Source: Gemmatimonadota bacterium (lineage in GTDB: Bacteria; Gemmatimonadota; Gemmatimonadetes; Longimicrobiales; Longimicrobiaceae). From it: a stretch of 64,000 nt of DNA. The notes under the pieces were generated by a model, which saw only the letters and a program-made list of their open reading frames with translations, was not told the origin of the DNA and made no database searches. The first letter of the stretch is position 1. The number at the start of each line of letters is the position of its first letter. Both the position numbers and the translations under genes were made by a program. The DNA lies in assembly GCA_028287185.1 (NCBI GenBank), contig JAQBQD010000033.1, positions 1 through 64,000 of the forward strand. Direction: 5' to 3'. Positions 38,106 through 46,551 of this stretch are shown piece after piece.

Positions 38106-39181
38106 CCTTCTTCGGATCGTCCCTGGTCTCGTCGTACTGGAACGGCGCCGCCACCTACTACCGCGGCCTGCTGCGCGCCCTGCACGAGCTGGGGCACGAC
38201 GTGGCGTTCTGCGAGCCCGACGCCTACGGCCGCCAGCAGCACCGCGACCTGCACGAGGACCCGCCGTACGCCCGCGTGACTGTCTACACGACGGAGGCGG
38301 AGCGCGACGCGCTGGTGGAGCAGGCGTTCGGCGAGGCGGACTGGGTGGTGAAGTGCAGCGGCGTGGGCGTGTGGGACGCGGAGCTGGAGGCGGCCGTGGC
38401 CGCCCGCTCCGGCGGCGGCGTGCAGACGGCCTTCCTGGACGTGGACGCGCCCGCCACGCTGGCCCGCATCGCGGCGGACCCGGCGGACCCGTTCCGCGCC
38501 TGCATCCCCCGCTACGACCGGGTGCTCACCTACGGCGGCGGCCCGCCGGTGGTGGCGGAGTACGAACGGTGGGGCGCCCGCGCCTGCACCCCCATCTACA
38601 ACGCGCTGGACCCGCGCGAGCACCGGCCGCCCGTGCACCGGCGGGAGCCCGAGTGGGACGTTCTGTTCATGGGCAACCGCCTTCCCGACCGAGAGGGGCG
38701 CGTGGAGGAGTTCTTCTTCCGCGCCGCCGCGCTCTGCCCGGACGCGCGCTTCGCGCTGGGCGGCGAGGGGTGGGGCAACAAGCGGCTGCCGGCGAACGTG
38801 GCGTACCTGGGTCACGTGCCCACGGCGCGCCACAACGAGCTGAACGCCTCCGCCCGCCTGGTGCTGAACGTCCACCGCGAGAGCATGGTGAGCAACGGGT
38901 GGTCGCCCGCCACACGGATGTTCGAGGCGGCGGGCGCGGCGTGCTGCCAGGTGACGGACGCGTGGCGGGGGATCGAGGACTTCTTCCTTCCCGGCGACGA
39001 GATCCTGGTGGCCGAGGACGCGGCCGGGGTCGCCCGCTACGTGCGCGACATCGCCACCGTGACGGCGCGCGACATCGGCGAGGCGGGGCGGCGGCGGGCG
39101 CTGCGCCAGCACACCTACGCCCGGCGCGCGCGGCTGATGGACGCCCTGCTGCGCGCGCCGGTTGCGGAGGGCGCCGCATGA
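38096..39181 (+). CDS. CgeB-type glycosyltransferase, copy 2
   Basis: A 361-residue GT-B protein. N-terminus MRLTFFGSSLVSSYWNGAATYYRGLL; donor region NGWSPATRMFEAAGAACCQVTDAWRGIEDFF. The pair VLFMGNRLPDREGRVEEFFF and NVAYLGHVPTARHNELNASARLVLNVHRESM is typical of CgeB proteins. CgeB acts in spore-coat maturation in Bacillus, but the family is widespread in non-sporing bacteria, where it makes surface glycans. ATG 38096 lies inside copy 1, and its stop overlaps copy 3 as ATGA. Confidence 0.87.
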   Translation: MRLTFFGSSLVSSYWNGAATYYRGLLRALHELGHDVAFCEPDAYGRQQHRDLHEDPPYARVTVYTTEAERDALVEQAFGEADWVVKCSGVGVWDAELEAAVAARSGGGVQTAFLDVDAPATLARIAADPADPFRACIPRYDRVLTYGGGPPVVAEYERWGARACTPIYNALDPREHRPPVHRREPEWDVLFMGNRLPDREGRVEEFFFRAAALCPDARFALGGEGWGNKRLPANVAYLGHVPTARHNELNASARLVLNVHRESMVSNGWSPATRMFEAAGAACCQVTDAWRGIEDFFLPGDEILVAEDAAGVARYVRDIATVTARDIGEAGRRRALRQHTYARRARLMDALLRAPVAEGAA

Positions 39182-40263
39182 AGCTGGTGGTGTTCGGACT
39201 GTCGCTGTCGTCCAGCTGGGGCAACGGCCACGCGACCACCTACCGCGCCCTGCTGCGGGCCTTCGCCGCGCGGGGACACGATGTGGTGTTCTACGAGTGG
39301 GACGCGCCCTGGTACGGCGGGAAGAACCGCGACCTGCCGGTGCCCGGGTGGTGCCGCCTGGAGCTGTACGGGGAATGGGCCGCCATCGCCCCCCGGGCGC
39401 TCGCCGAGGCGCGCGAGGCCGACGCCGTGATGGTGGGCTCGTACGTGCGCGAGGGCGCGCGCGTGGTCGACGCGCTGGCCGATGCCGGCGTGGAGCCGCT
39501 CTTCTTCTACGACATCGACACGCCCGTCACCGTGGCCGCGCTGCGGGCGGGGGGCGCGGAGTACCTGCGGGCCGACCAGGTGCCGCTGTTCGCGCGCTAC
39601 TTCTCGTTCACGGGCGGGCCCTTCCTGCGCGACGTGCTGCAGGGCGAGCTGGGCGCGCGGGACGCGGTGCCGCTGTACTGCTCGGTGGATGCGGAGCGGT
39701 ACCACCCCCGTGCGCCGGACCCGGAGCTGGCCGTGGACCTGGCGTACATGGGCACCTACGCGCCCGACCGGCAGCCCGTGATCGAGCGCTTCCTGCTGGG
39801 CGTCGCCCGGCGCCTACCCGAGCGGCGCTTCCTGGTCGCCGGGCCGCAGTATCCGCGCGGCGTGGAGTGGGGCGCCAACGTGCGCCACGTGTCGCACCTG
39901 CCGCCCGCGCGGCACCCGGCGTTCTACGGCAGCGCGCGCTGGCAGCTCAACGCCACCCGCGCCGACATGGTGGCCGCGGGGTGGTCGCCGTCGGTGCGCC
40001 TGTTCGAGGCGGCGGCGTGCGGCGCGGCCATGATCTCGGACCGCTGGCCGGGCATCGAGCACTTCTTCACCCCCGGCCGCGAGATCCTGCTGCCCCGATC
40101 CACCGCCGAGGTCGCCGGGATCGTCGCCGCCACGCCCGACGACGAGCGCCGCGCCATCGGCCTCGCCGCGCGCGCGCGGATCCTGGCCGCCCACACCAGC
40201 GGGCACCGCGCGGAAGAGCTGGAGCGCCACCTGGCCGTGATGGCGCCCGCGCGGGGAGAGTAG
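39178..40263 (+). CDS. CgeB-type glycosyltransferase, copy 3
   Basis: A 361-residue GT-B protein, the same length as copy 2 and clearly homologous. N-terminus MKLVVFGLSLSSSWGNGHATTYRALL; VDLAYMGTYAPDRQPVIERFLL; donor region AGWSPSVRLFEAAACGAAMISDRWPGIEHFF. It is the last gene of the cassette. The 343 nt that follow contain no gene and end in a hairpin. Three neighbouring paralogues that keep different loops suggest three successive sugar additions rather than redundancy. Confidence 0.87.
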   Translation: MKLVVFGLSLSSSWGNGHATTYRALLRAFAARGHDVVFYEWDAPWYGGKNRDLPVPGWCRLELYGEWAAIAPRALAEAREADAVMVGSYVREGARVVDALADAGVEPLFFYDIDTPVTVAALRAGGAEYLRADQVPLFARYFSFTGGPFLRDVLQGELGARDAVPLYCSVDAERYHPRAPDPELAVDLAYMGTYAPDRQPVIERFLLGVARRLPERRFLVAGPQYPRGVEWGANVRHVSHLPPARHPAFYGSARWQLNATRADMVAAGWSPSVRLFEAAACGAAMISDRWPGIEHFFTPGREILLPRSTAEVAGIVAATPDDERRAIGLAARARILAAHTSGHRAEELERHLAVMAPARGE

Positions 40264-40606
40264 GCCCTGCCGGCGACGAGGCCGGCGGCAGGGTCCTGGG
40301 ATCGACTGAGCGACCGCCGAAGATTCCGTCGCCGGCGCGCACGACGAGCGGCGGAGGAAGTCGTGGGACGCGAACGGGGGATCCGCGGGATTGACGGAAA
40401 CCACCGGCCGCGATCCGGATCCTCGCTCGTAAGAAACGATCAGGCGAATCCGTCCTCGACATGGGTGGATCGTCCGCCGCTCGTCGAGCATCGACGGGGA
40501 ATTCGATTCGTCCGAAGACGGTGTCGGGACGCACGAGCCCGAGCCCGCGGACGTCACAGCGTCCGCGGGCCCGCTTGTTCTGGGGACGGTCGTCGCGTCG
40601 CCGAAG
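40264..40606. other. Intergenic region between convergent cassette and TonB receptor gene
   Basis: 343 nt, no gene. It contains five GATC tetramers between 40290 and 40475, and a hairpin close to the receptor gene (listed separately). Confidence 0.5.
40543..40570 (-). terminator. Terminator-like hairpin after the TonB-dependent receptor gene
   Basis: A perfect 11-bp stem (40543-40553 with 40560-40570), 6-nt loop, 36 nt beyond the receptor stop codon. It is placed between convergent genes and may work in both directions. Confidence 0.6.
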
Positions 40607-43387
40607 CTATCTCAACGTCAGCTCGAAACGCGTGTAGAGATACCGGCCGTTGTAGCCGAACGGCGAGGCGGGCGGATACTGGAAGACGCCGAAGCTGTTC
40701 TCCTGCCGCATCTTGCCCGGGAAGGTGTCGAACAGGTTCTTGACGCCCACGGACAGCTTTCCCCGTCCCTGCACTCCCCGTCCGATCTCCAGGTCCAGCA
40801 GCCCCTTGGGCGCGTAGGTCTGCACGCCCTCGGCGCAGTAGCAGTACAGCGCGGAGGTGTACTTTCCGTACAGCGACTCGCGGGCGAGAGCGCTCCAGCC
40901 GCCGGCGGAGTAGGTGCCGGTGAGGGTGCTGCGCCACGCGGGGCGCTCCTTCTCCATGGCCAGCAGGCCCCCCTCGCCGAACTCGTCGAACAGGCTCACG
41001 CCCTTGCCCACCAGCTCCGCCGGCAGCGGCAGGTGGTCCTTGTTGGTGATGCGGTTCTCGGTCCAGTTGAAGTTGCCGCTCAGGTCCAGCGCGCGCCCGG
41101 TTCCCATCGCCATGCGGTACTGGGCGTTCAGGTCCACGCCGCGGGTGTGCGTGTCGATGGCGTTGGTGAAGTACTGCCCCGCCTCGGCGTCCAGCCCGTT
41201 GCGCGCGAGCAGCGCGGCGATGCTGTCCGTGCCCAGGTAGGTGGTGAGCAGGATGCGGCCGTCCACCGCGATGAAGAAGTAGTCGGCCGTGAAGTTCAGG
41301 TTGGGCAGCGGGCTGAACGCCAGGCCCCCGCTGGCGTTGAGCGAGGTCTCCGCGCGCAGCGGCCGGGCGCCCAGGATCTGGGCCGCCTTCGAATGCACGG
41401 GAAAGATCCCGATGCTGAACGCCTCGGGCTTGCCGTCCGGGCCCGGCCGGAAGTCGGTGACGGTGCTGGAGTAGAAGCTCTGGCTGAGCGACGGCGCGCG
41501 GAACCCGGTGCTGACGGCGCCGCGGAGCGTGAGCCTCTCCGTCGGCTGGAAGCGCACGGCCAGCTTCTCGGTGAGCTTGCGGCCGAAGTCGCTGTAGTGC
41601 TCGAAGCGCCCCGCCGCGTTCACCAGCAGCCGGTCGGTGAGGTTGGTCTCCAGGTCCAGGTACGCGCCCACGTTGTTGCGCGTGTTCCGGGAGGCGTCGC
41701 TGGGGCTGAACCCGGGAAACACCTGCGAGCCGGCCGGCGCGGGGTCGCCGTAGCGGTCCAGGTGGCCGCCCTGGACGTACGACGCCAGCTCGCCCTGCAC
41801 CACCGCGTAGCTCTCGTGCCGCACCGCCACGCCGGCGGCCACGTTCACCGAGGACGGCAGCCCCAGGCGGACGGCGCGGCTCACGTCCAGGCCGCCGATG
41901 GCCTCGCTCAGCCGCAGCTCGCCGGCAAAGATGCTCGTCTTGTTGGGGATGCCGGGGTCGTCGGCCGTGCCGAGCACCCCGTCCAGGCCGGGGGCGCACG
42001 GGGTGTCGAAACAGGGGCCCAGCGAGGTGTTGAGCGTGTGGCCCAGGTCGAAACGGAAGGCGTTGTGCCCCACCGTGGCGCCCAGGTCGTACGTCCACCC
42101 GGCGCGCGAGCCCCGCACGCCGCCCGAGCCCGTGTAGTCGATCACCCGCGGCTCAAAGGCGGGAAGGAAGCCCAGCGGGTACATCGTGGGCCAGTTTCGG
42201 GCGTCCATCCCGTGGCGGAAGTAGCCGTTGCCGGTGCCGTGGCGGTGGCTGAACCCGCCGGACGCATACAGCTCCGTGGTGTGCTGCGCGCTGAACGGGA
42301 AGACGGCGTTCACGAAGGTCAGCGCGTCGCGCTCCTCGCCGTCGCCCCAGTGGTAGGTGGGCTGCGCCACCGAGTTGCGCTTGTCGATCACGTGGTAGTC
42401 CGCGATGCTGTCGTGGTCGCCGGCCAGCAGCTGGTCCTCGGGATCGGGGCCGGCGCGGTTGGTCTTGGCGCGGTCGCGGTACTCGAAGAAGAGGCCCACC
42501 GAGCCCAGGCCGACCGGGATTCCCCACCCCCCGCTGGCGTCCACCGTGCGCCCGTCGCGGCGGAACTCGTCGGGCGCGAAGCCGCCCACGTCCGCGCTGA
42601 CGGTGGGGGCGAAGGCGCCGCGCTTCATCACCAGGTTCACCACCCCGGCGATGGCGTCCGAGCCGTACTGCGCCGCCGCGCCGTCGCGCAGCACCTCCAG
42701 CCGCTCCACCGCGCTGGCGGGGATGGTGTTCATGTCCACGCCCGCCGACCCCGCCCCCATCCCCGCGCCGAAGATGTGCACCAGCGCCGTCTGGTGGTAG
42801 CGCTTGCCGTTCAGCAGCACCAGCGTGTGGTCGGGGCTCAGGCCGCGCATGGTGAAGGGCCGCACGATGTCCGTGCCGTCGGACACGCTCTGGTGCGGAA
42901 AGTTGACGGAGGGCGACAGGCTGGACAGGATCTGCGCCGTCTCGGTGGTTCCCTGCAGCTGGATGGCGGCCGCCGGAAACACGTCCACCGGCACGGCCAG
43001 CTCGTTGGCCGCCGTGTGCTGCGCGCGCGAGCCGACGATGGCCTGCACCCCCTCCAGCGCCAGCGCCGCCACCTGCAGGGTGAAGTCGGCGGATGCGGTC
43101 TGCCCCGCGCGCACCTGCACGGCGCCGGTGGACGGGGCGTGGCTGATGGCCGAGGCGACCAGCGTGTGCGGGCCGGCGGGGATGCCGGCGATGCGGTAGC
43201 GGCCGTCCGCCCCCGTCGTCGCCGCCAGCGAGGTGCCGCGGACCGCCACGCGGGCGGCGGCCACCGGGGCGCCGCGTACGTCCAGCACCCGGCCCTCCAC
43301 GCTGCCGCCCTCCTGCGCCGCCAGCGGGACGGCAAGCGTCGAGAGTGCCAGCACTGCGCCTGCGAACCACGCGGGGATGCGCCGCAT
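40607..43387 (-). CDS. TonB-dependent outer-membrane receptor
   Basis: A 926-residue receptor. Signal peptide about 1-25 (ending LAAQ), then a carboxypeptidase-regulatory-like domain (about 28-105: VEGRVLDVRGAPVAAARVAVRG, GRYRIAGIPAGPHTLVAS). A plug domain follows (MRGLSPDHTLVLLNGKRYHQ, SAVERLEVLRDGAAAQYGSDAIAGVVNLV), then a 22-strand-type barrel ending in the C-terminal strand YTRFELTLR. It imports an unknown ligand with TonB/ExbBD energy. The plug pattern (RDGAAAQYGSDAIAGVVN) is that of large receptors for plant- or carbohydrate-type compounds or siderophores. ATG 43387 has a GAGGAGGA site at the right distance. Confidence 0.92.
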   Translation of the reverse strand: MRRIPAWFAGAVLALSTLAVPLAAQEGGSVEGRVLDVRGAPVAAARVAVRGTSLAATTGADGRYRIAGIPAGPHTLVASAISHAPSTGAVQVRAGQTASADFTLQVAALALEGVQAIVGSRAQHTAANELAVPVDVFPAAAIQLQGTTETAQILSSLSPSVNFPHQSVSDGTDIVRPFTMRGLSPDHTLVLLNGKRYHQTALVHIFGAGMGAGSAGVDMNTIPASAVERLEVLRDGAAAQYGSDAIAGVVNLVMKRGAFAPTVSADVGGFAPDEFRRDGRTVDASGGWGIPVGLGSVGLFFEYRDRAKTNRAGPDPEDQLLAGDHDSIADYHVIDKRNSVAQPTYHWGDGEERDALTFVNAVFPFSAQHTTELYASGGFSHRHGTGNGYFRHGMDARNWPTMYPLGFLPAFEPRVIDYTGSGGVRGSRAGWTYDLGATVGHNAFRFDLGHTLNTSLGPCFDTPCAPGLDGVLGTADDPGIPNKTSIFAGELRLSEAIGGLDVSRAVRLGLPSSVNVAAGVAVRHESYAVVQGELASYVQGGHLDRYGDPAPAGSQVFPGFSPSDASRNTRNNVGAYLDLETNLTDRLLVNAAGRFEHYSDFGRKLTEKLAVRFQPTERLTLRGAVSTGFRAPSLSQSFYSSTVTDFRPGPDGKPEAFSIGIFPVHSKAAQILGARPLRAETSLNASGGLAFSPLPNLNFTADYFFIAVDGRILLTTYLGTDSIAALLARNGLDAEAGQYFTNAIDTHTRGVDLNAQYRMAMGTGRALDLSGNFNWTENRITNKDHLPLPAELVGKGVSLFDEFGEGGLLAMEKERPAWRSTLTGTYSAGGWSALARESLYGKYTSALYCYCAEGVQTYAPKGLLDLEIGRGVQGRGKLSVGVKNLFDTFPGKMRQENSFGVFQYPPASPFGYNGRYLYTRFELTLR

Positions 43388-43983
43388 TCGTTCCTCCTCG
43401 GGGATGGGAACCTGCTGGCGGCGGCCGCAGGGGCGGCGCTGCCGGGGGATGCGCGGGAGCGGCCCGGCGGAGGGGTCCGCCGGGCGCGAGCGCCGGTACC
43501 GCCGGAGATGCTGGGTGGAGCGCGCTCCGCCGCGGGCGGAGAGATGGGGCGGGCCGCGCCGGGGGACGGCGCGTGTGGCAATGCCTGGGTGCGAGGTTAC
43601 GCCTGCGACGGACGCGGTGTCAAGCTTCCCGCGCACCCGCCCCGTCCCGTCCGGGCCTTGGATGGGAGGTCGTCGAAGCCGTCCGGGTGGCGCCTCGCAC
43701 CCCACGGACATCCGCTCGTCGATCCATCCTCGGACCGGTGGAGGTGCGCCGCCGGATGCGCGCGTCCGCCGGCGCGTCGCATTCCGCGGGGCCGCGCGTC
43801 CACGGCGTCATTGCCAAACGGGCGGACGGCCCGTACACTGGACGCGAACCTCCCACATATGCTCGGCCGCGCTCCCGCACGATCGGGAATTCCGTGGCAC
43901 CCACCGGCCAGGCACGCCGGGCGCCGCCGCGTGCGGCCGCCCGCGTGCGCACCGCGGCCATCTCACCAGCACGGAGGCAGGGG
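43388..43983. other. Divergent promoter region between TonB receptor and doxX
   Basis: 596 nt without a gene. It must carry the promoters of the receptor (minus) and the DoxX gene (plus). A plus-strand promoter is listed at 43811-43839. The 150 nt nearest the receptor are more than 75% G+C with several short inverted repeats. Confidence 0.55.
43811..43839 (+). promoter_or_regulatory. Predicted promoter of the DoxX gene
   Basis: -35 TTGCCA (43811-43816), 17-nt spacer, -10 TACACT (43834-43839). It would give a leader of about 140 nt before ATG 43984. Confidence 0.6.
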
Positions 43984-44415
43984 ATGAGACGCTTCTTCAT
44001 GTCGCGGTTCGAGGAAGGCACGCTGGGGCTGCTGCACCTGGTCGCGGGGTTCCTCATCGCGCAGCACGGGGCGCAGAAGCTGTTCGGGGCGCTGGGCGGG
44101 GTGGGGCCGGGCGGCGGATCGGTGCCGCTGGCCTCGATGTTCGGGGCGGCGGGCGCCATCGAGCTGGTGGGCGGCATCCTGGTGGCGGTCGGCCTGTTCA
44201 CGCGTCTCGCGGCGTTCATCCTGGCCGGCGAGCTGGCGGTCGCCTACTTCATGGTGCACGCGCCCAAGGGCTTCTGGCCGCTACTCAACCAGGGAGAGCT
44301 GGCCGCCCTCTACTCGTTCGTCTTCCTCTACCTCTCGGCCCGCGGCGCCGGCAAGTACAGCCTGGACGGCCTGATCGGCGGCCGGTCCGGCCCGGTGCGG
44401 ATCGACACCATCTGA
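43984..44415 (+). CDS. DoxX-family membrane protein
   Basis: A 143-residue protein with four membrane helices. Family marks are LVAGFLIAQHGAQKLFGALGG (first helix with His-Gly-x-Q-Lys), GAIELVGGILVAVGLFTRLAAFILAGELAVAYFMVHAPKGFWPLLNQGELAALYSFVFLYLSARGAG. DoxX proteins are quinone-linked or sulfur-redox membrane proteins of broad, mostly unknown function. ATG 43984 follows GGAGGCAGGG. An 18-bp hairpin lies after the stop. Confidence 0.9.
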   Translation: MRRFFMSRFEEGTLGLLHLVAGFLIAQHGAQKLFGALGGVGPGGGSVPLASMFGAAGAIELVGGILVAVGLFTRLAAFILAGELAVAYFMVHAPKGFWPLLNQGELAALYSFVFLYLSARGAGKYSLDGLIGGRSGPVRIDTI

Positions 44416-44464
44416 CCATTTCGCCCGTCGGGGTCGATCGACGGGCGTCGCGGTCCGACGGCGA

Positions 44465-44505
44465 GAAGCGGGGAGGCCGGCACCGGATGCCGGCCTCCCC
44501 GCTTC
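44465..44505. terminator. Bidirectional terminator between doxX and ogt
   Basis: A perfect 18-bp stem (44465-44482 with 44488-44505) and 5-nt loop between two convergent genes, 50 nt after doxX and 80 nt after ogt. The flanks are only weakly T-rich. Confidence 0.8.
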
Positions 44506-44586
44506 TTCGTGTCCGCTCCCCACCCGCGATGCCGGAACGCCTCCCTCCACGGCACGCGAAAAGATCGGCAGTCCCCGATCCGACGA

Positions 44587-45099
44587 TCAGACCAGCACCC
44601 CCTGCGCCGACTCCAGCGCGAGCAGCTTCGCCTTGCGCTCGATGCCGCCGCCGTAGCCGGTGAGCGAGCCGTCCGCGCCGATCACGCGGTGGCAGGGGAC
44701 GATGATGCAGATGGGGTTGCGGCCGTTCGCCCCGCCCACCGCGCGCACGGCCTCGGGCGAGCCGAGGCGCGCCGCCAGCTCGCGGTACGACAGCGTGGCC
44801 CCGAACGGGATGCGCCGCAGCTCGCTCCACACCCGCCGCTGGAACTCCGTGCCGCGCGGCGCAAGCGGCAGGTCGAACTCCGTCCGCTCGCCCGCGAAGT
44901 AAGCCGCCGTCTGGTCGATGACGGGCCCGCACCGCCCCCCGCCGTCGACCCGCTCGCAGCGATCGGCCGCGCACTCGCGGGCGAGCGACGCTTCCGCGCG
45001 GGGTCCGGCGAACTCCAGCAGGCGCACGGCCCCGGCGCCGTCCACCGCGGCCAGCATGCCGCCCAGCGGGGTGTCGAAGCGCGTCACGTGCAGCGTCAT
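44587..45099 (-). CDS. ogt: Methylated-DNA--protein-cysteine methyltransferase
   Basis: A 170-residue O6-alkylguanine-DNA alkyltransferase. The suicide cysteine is Cys136 in IVPCHRVIG; the helix-turn-helix segment SYRELAARLGSPEAVRAVGGANGRNP that inserts into the minor groove precedes it. It repairs O6-methylguanine by direct transfer. Its ATG overlaps the Ada-AlkA stop as ATGA, so the two repair genes are translated together. Confidence 0.95.
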   Translation of the reverse strand: MTLHVTRFDTPLGGMLAAVDGAGAVRLLEFAGPRAEASLARECAADRCERVDGGGRCGPVIDQTAAYFAGERTEFDLPLAPRGTEFQRRVWSELRRIPFGATLSYRELAARLGSPEAVRAVGGANGRNPICIIVPCHRVIGADGSLTGYGGGIERKAKLLALESAQGVLV

Positions 45100-46538
45100 G
45101 CGGGATCTCCCAGGGTCATCCACAGGTGATGGGTGGCCAGCGAGCGGAACGGGGCGAAGCGCTCCATCAGCGCCAGCGTCTCGGGCGCGCCGGGACGCAC
45201 GTCGAGCGAGAAGAAGCGCTGCAGGGACGAGGTGAGGCCCGTGTCGCCCACCGGAACGCAGTCGCCGAAGCCGCAGGCGCGCATCATCACGTACGCCGTG
45301 GACCAGGGCCCGAAGCCGCGCAGCGCCAGCAGCTTCGCCTGCACCGCCGTCGCGCGCTCGCGGGGCAGCGCCTCCGCGTCCAGCGCGCCCGACGCCACCA
45401 GCCGCGCCGTGTCGATCACGTACTCCGCCTTGCGCCGCGAGTACCGGCGCGACGTCAGGTCGCCGTAGTCCAGCGCCGCCACCGCTTCCGGCGACGGCAG
45501 CGCGCGCAGTCCGTCCCCCGCCTCCACGCCGGCCAGGAAGCCCAGCGTGCGGCGCAGCTCGTAGGCGAAGGCCAGGTTCACCTGCTGGCCCACGATGGAC
45601 CACACCAGCCCCTCGAACACCGTCGCCGTCTGCGGCACCCGCAGCCCCGCCCGGCCCTCCGTGAGCCGCGCGAGCTCCGCGTCCGCCGCGATGCGCCGCT
45701 CGAACGGCTCGGGATCGGCGCCGATGCCCAGCATCCGCGTGGCGGCCGCGTGCGCCTCGCGCATCTGCCCGGCGGACGCTCTCGACGGCGCCTCCACCGT
45801 GCAGCGCGCCGCGTCGCCGGAAAGCTCGATGCGCAGGATGGCGGGCGAGCCGCCGAGCACGAGGCCCTTGGCGATCTCCGATCCGCGCACCCGCTCCGTC
45901 GCGCTCTCCGCGTCGCGGCCGATCATCCGCAACGTGTACGCGGGCAGGAAGCCGGCGGGCAGCGCCAGGGTGAACGCGGGCGCGCGGCCCAGGCGGCGGT
46001 ACTCGCCGGGCGTCAGGCCCGTGAGGCGGCGGAACTGCTCGTGAAAGGCGGACAGGCTCTCGTATCCCACCGCGTACGCCACCTCGGCCGCCGTGGGCGC
46101 CGCGTCCTCCAGCAGCGCGCGGGCGGCGGAGACGCGCTCGCGGGCCAGGAACGCGGCCGGCGTGGCGTGCCAGTGGCGGCGGAAGAGCGCGTGCAGCTTG
46201 GTGGCGCCCACCCCGCTGGCCGCCACCAGCGCCTCCCCGTCCGCGAAGGCGCCGGGGCGCGCGCGGACGTCGGCGGCCAGCGTGTCCAGCAGGTGCAGGT
46301 CGGGATCGTAGTCGCGGTAGAAGTCGTGCGGGCGGCAGCGCCGGCACGGCCGCAGCCCCGCCCCGCGCGCCTCGTCCTCCGTCGCGAAGAAGCGCACGTT
46401 CTCCGGCAGCGGCTTCCGCGCCGCGCACGACGGCAGGCAGTAGATCCCCGTCGTCAGCACCCCCGTCACGAACTCCCCGTCCGCCGTCCGGTCGCGCGCG
46501 TAGAAGCGCTCCATCATCGCATCGTGTGCTGGCATCAT
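45096..46538 (-). CDS. Ada-type regulator fused to AlkA DNA glycosylase
   Basis: A 480-residue three-part protein. (1) Ada N-terminal zinc domain with Cys34, Cys38, Cys65 and Cys68; by alignment with E. coli Ada, Cys34 is the methyl-accepting cysteine for DNA methylphosphotriesters. (2) AraC-type helix-turn-helix (about 85-185: AYAVGYESLSAFHEQFRRLTGLTPGEYRR). (3) AlkA N-domain and HhH-GPD glycosylase (about 195-480) with FGPWSTAYVMMRACG and catalytic Asp432 (PVGDTGL). One polypeptide thus senses methylation, activates transcription and excises alkylated bases. The predicted -10 lies only 8 nt from ATG 46538 (or 46535), so the mRNA may be leaderless. Confidence 0.93.
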   Translation of the reverse strand: MMPAHDAMMERFYARDRTADGEFVTGVLTTGIYCLPSCAARKPLPENVRFFATEDEARGAGLRPCRRCRPHDFYRDYDPDLHLLDTLAADVRARPGAFADGEALVAASGVGATKLHALFRRHWHATPAAFLARERVSAARALLEDAAPTAAEVAYAVGYESLSAFHEQFRRLTGLTPGEYRRLGRAPAFTLALPAGFLPAYTLRMIGRDAESATERVRGSEIAKGLVLGGSPAILRIELSGDAARCTVEAPSRASAGQMREAHAAATRMLGIGADPEPFERRIAADAELARLTEGRAGLRVPQTATVFEGLVWSIVGQQVNLAFAYELRRTLGFLAGVEAGDGLRALPSPEAVAALDYGDLTSRRYSRRKAEYVIDTARLVASGALDAEALPRERATAVQAKLLALRGFGPWSTAYVMMRACGFGDCVPVGDTGLTSSLQRFFSLDVRPGAPETLALMERFAPFRSLATHHLWMTLGDPA

Positions 46539-46544
46539 ACGATG
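46520..46544 (-). promoter_or_regulatory. Inverted repeat at the start of the ada-alkA gene
   Basis: CATCGT (46520-46525) and ACGATG (46539-46544) are perfect inverted repeats around a 13-nt spacer that contains the start codon. Placed at the predicted transcription start, this could be an Ada-type operator or a small mRNA hairpin. Evidence is positional only. Confidence 0.35.
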
Positions 46545-46545
46545 A

Positions 46546-46551
46546 AGATAA
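46546..46551 (-). promoter_or_regulatory. Possible -10 element of the ada-alkA gene
   Basis: TTATCT on the minus strand, the hexamer also found as -10 at 10293. The -35 (GAAGAC at 46569-46574) is poor, which would fit an activator-dependent promoter. Initiation would fall at or next to the start codon. Confidence 0.4.

Noticed and set aside
36960-40263. Spore-coat maturation system, because of the CgeB-type proteins
   Set aside because: CgeB-type glycosyltransferases are widespread in non-sporing bacteria. Nothing else sporulation-related is in the window, and the envelope is Gram-negative.
30096-40263. Classical capsule or O-antigen locus
   Set aside because: No flippase, polymerase, chain-length regulator, ABC exporter or priming glycosyltransferase gene is present in or around the cassette.
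40607-43387. TonB receptor as part of the glycan cassette
   Set aside because: It is convergent with the cassette, separated by 343 nt and a hairpin, and has its own upstream region, so no functional link can be claimed.
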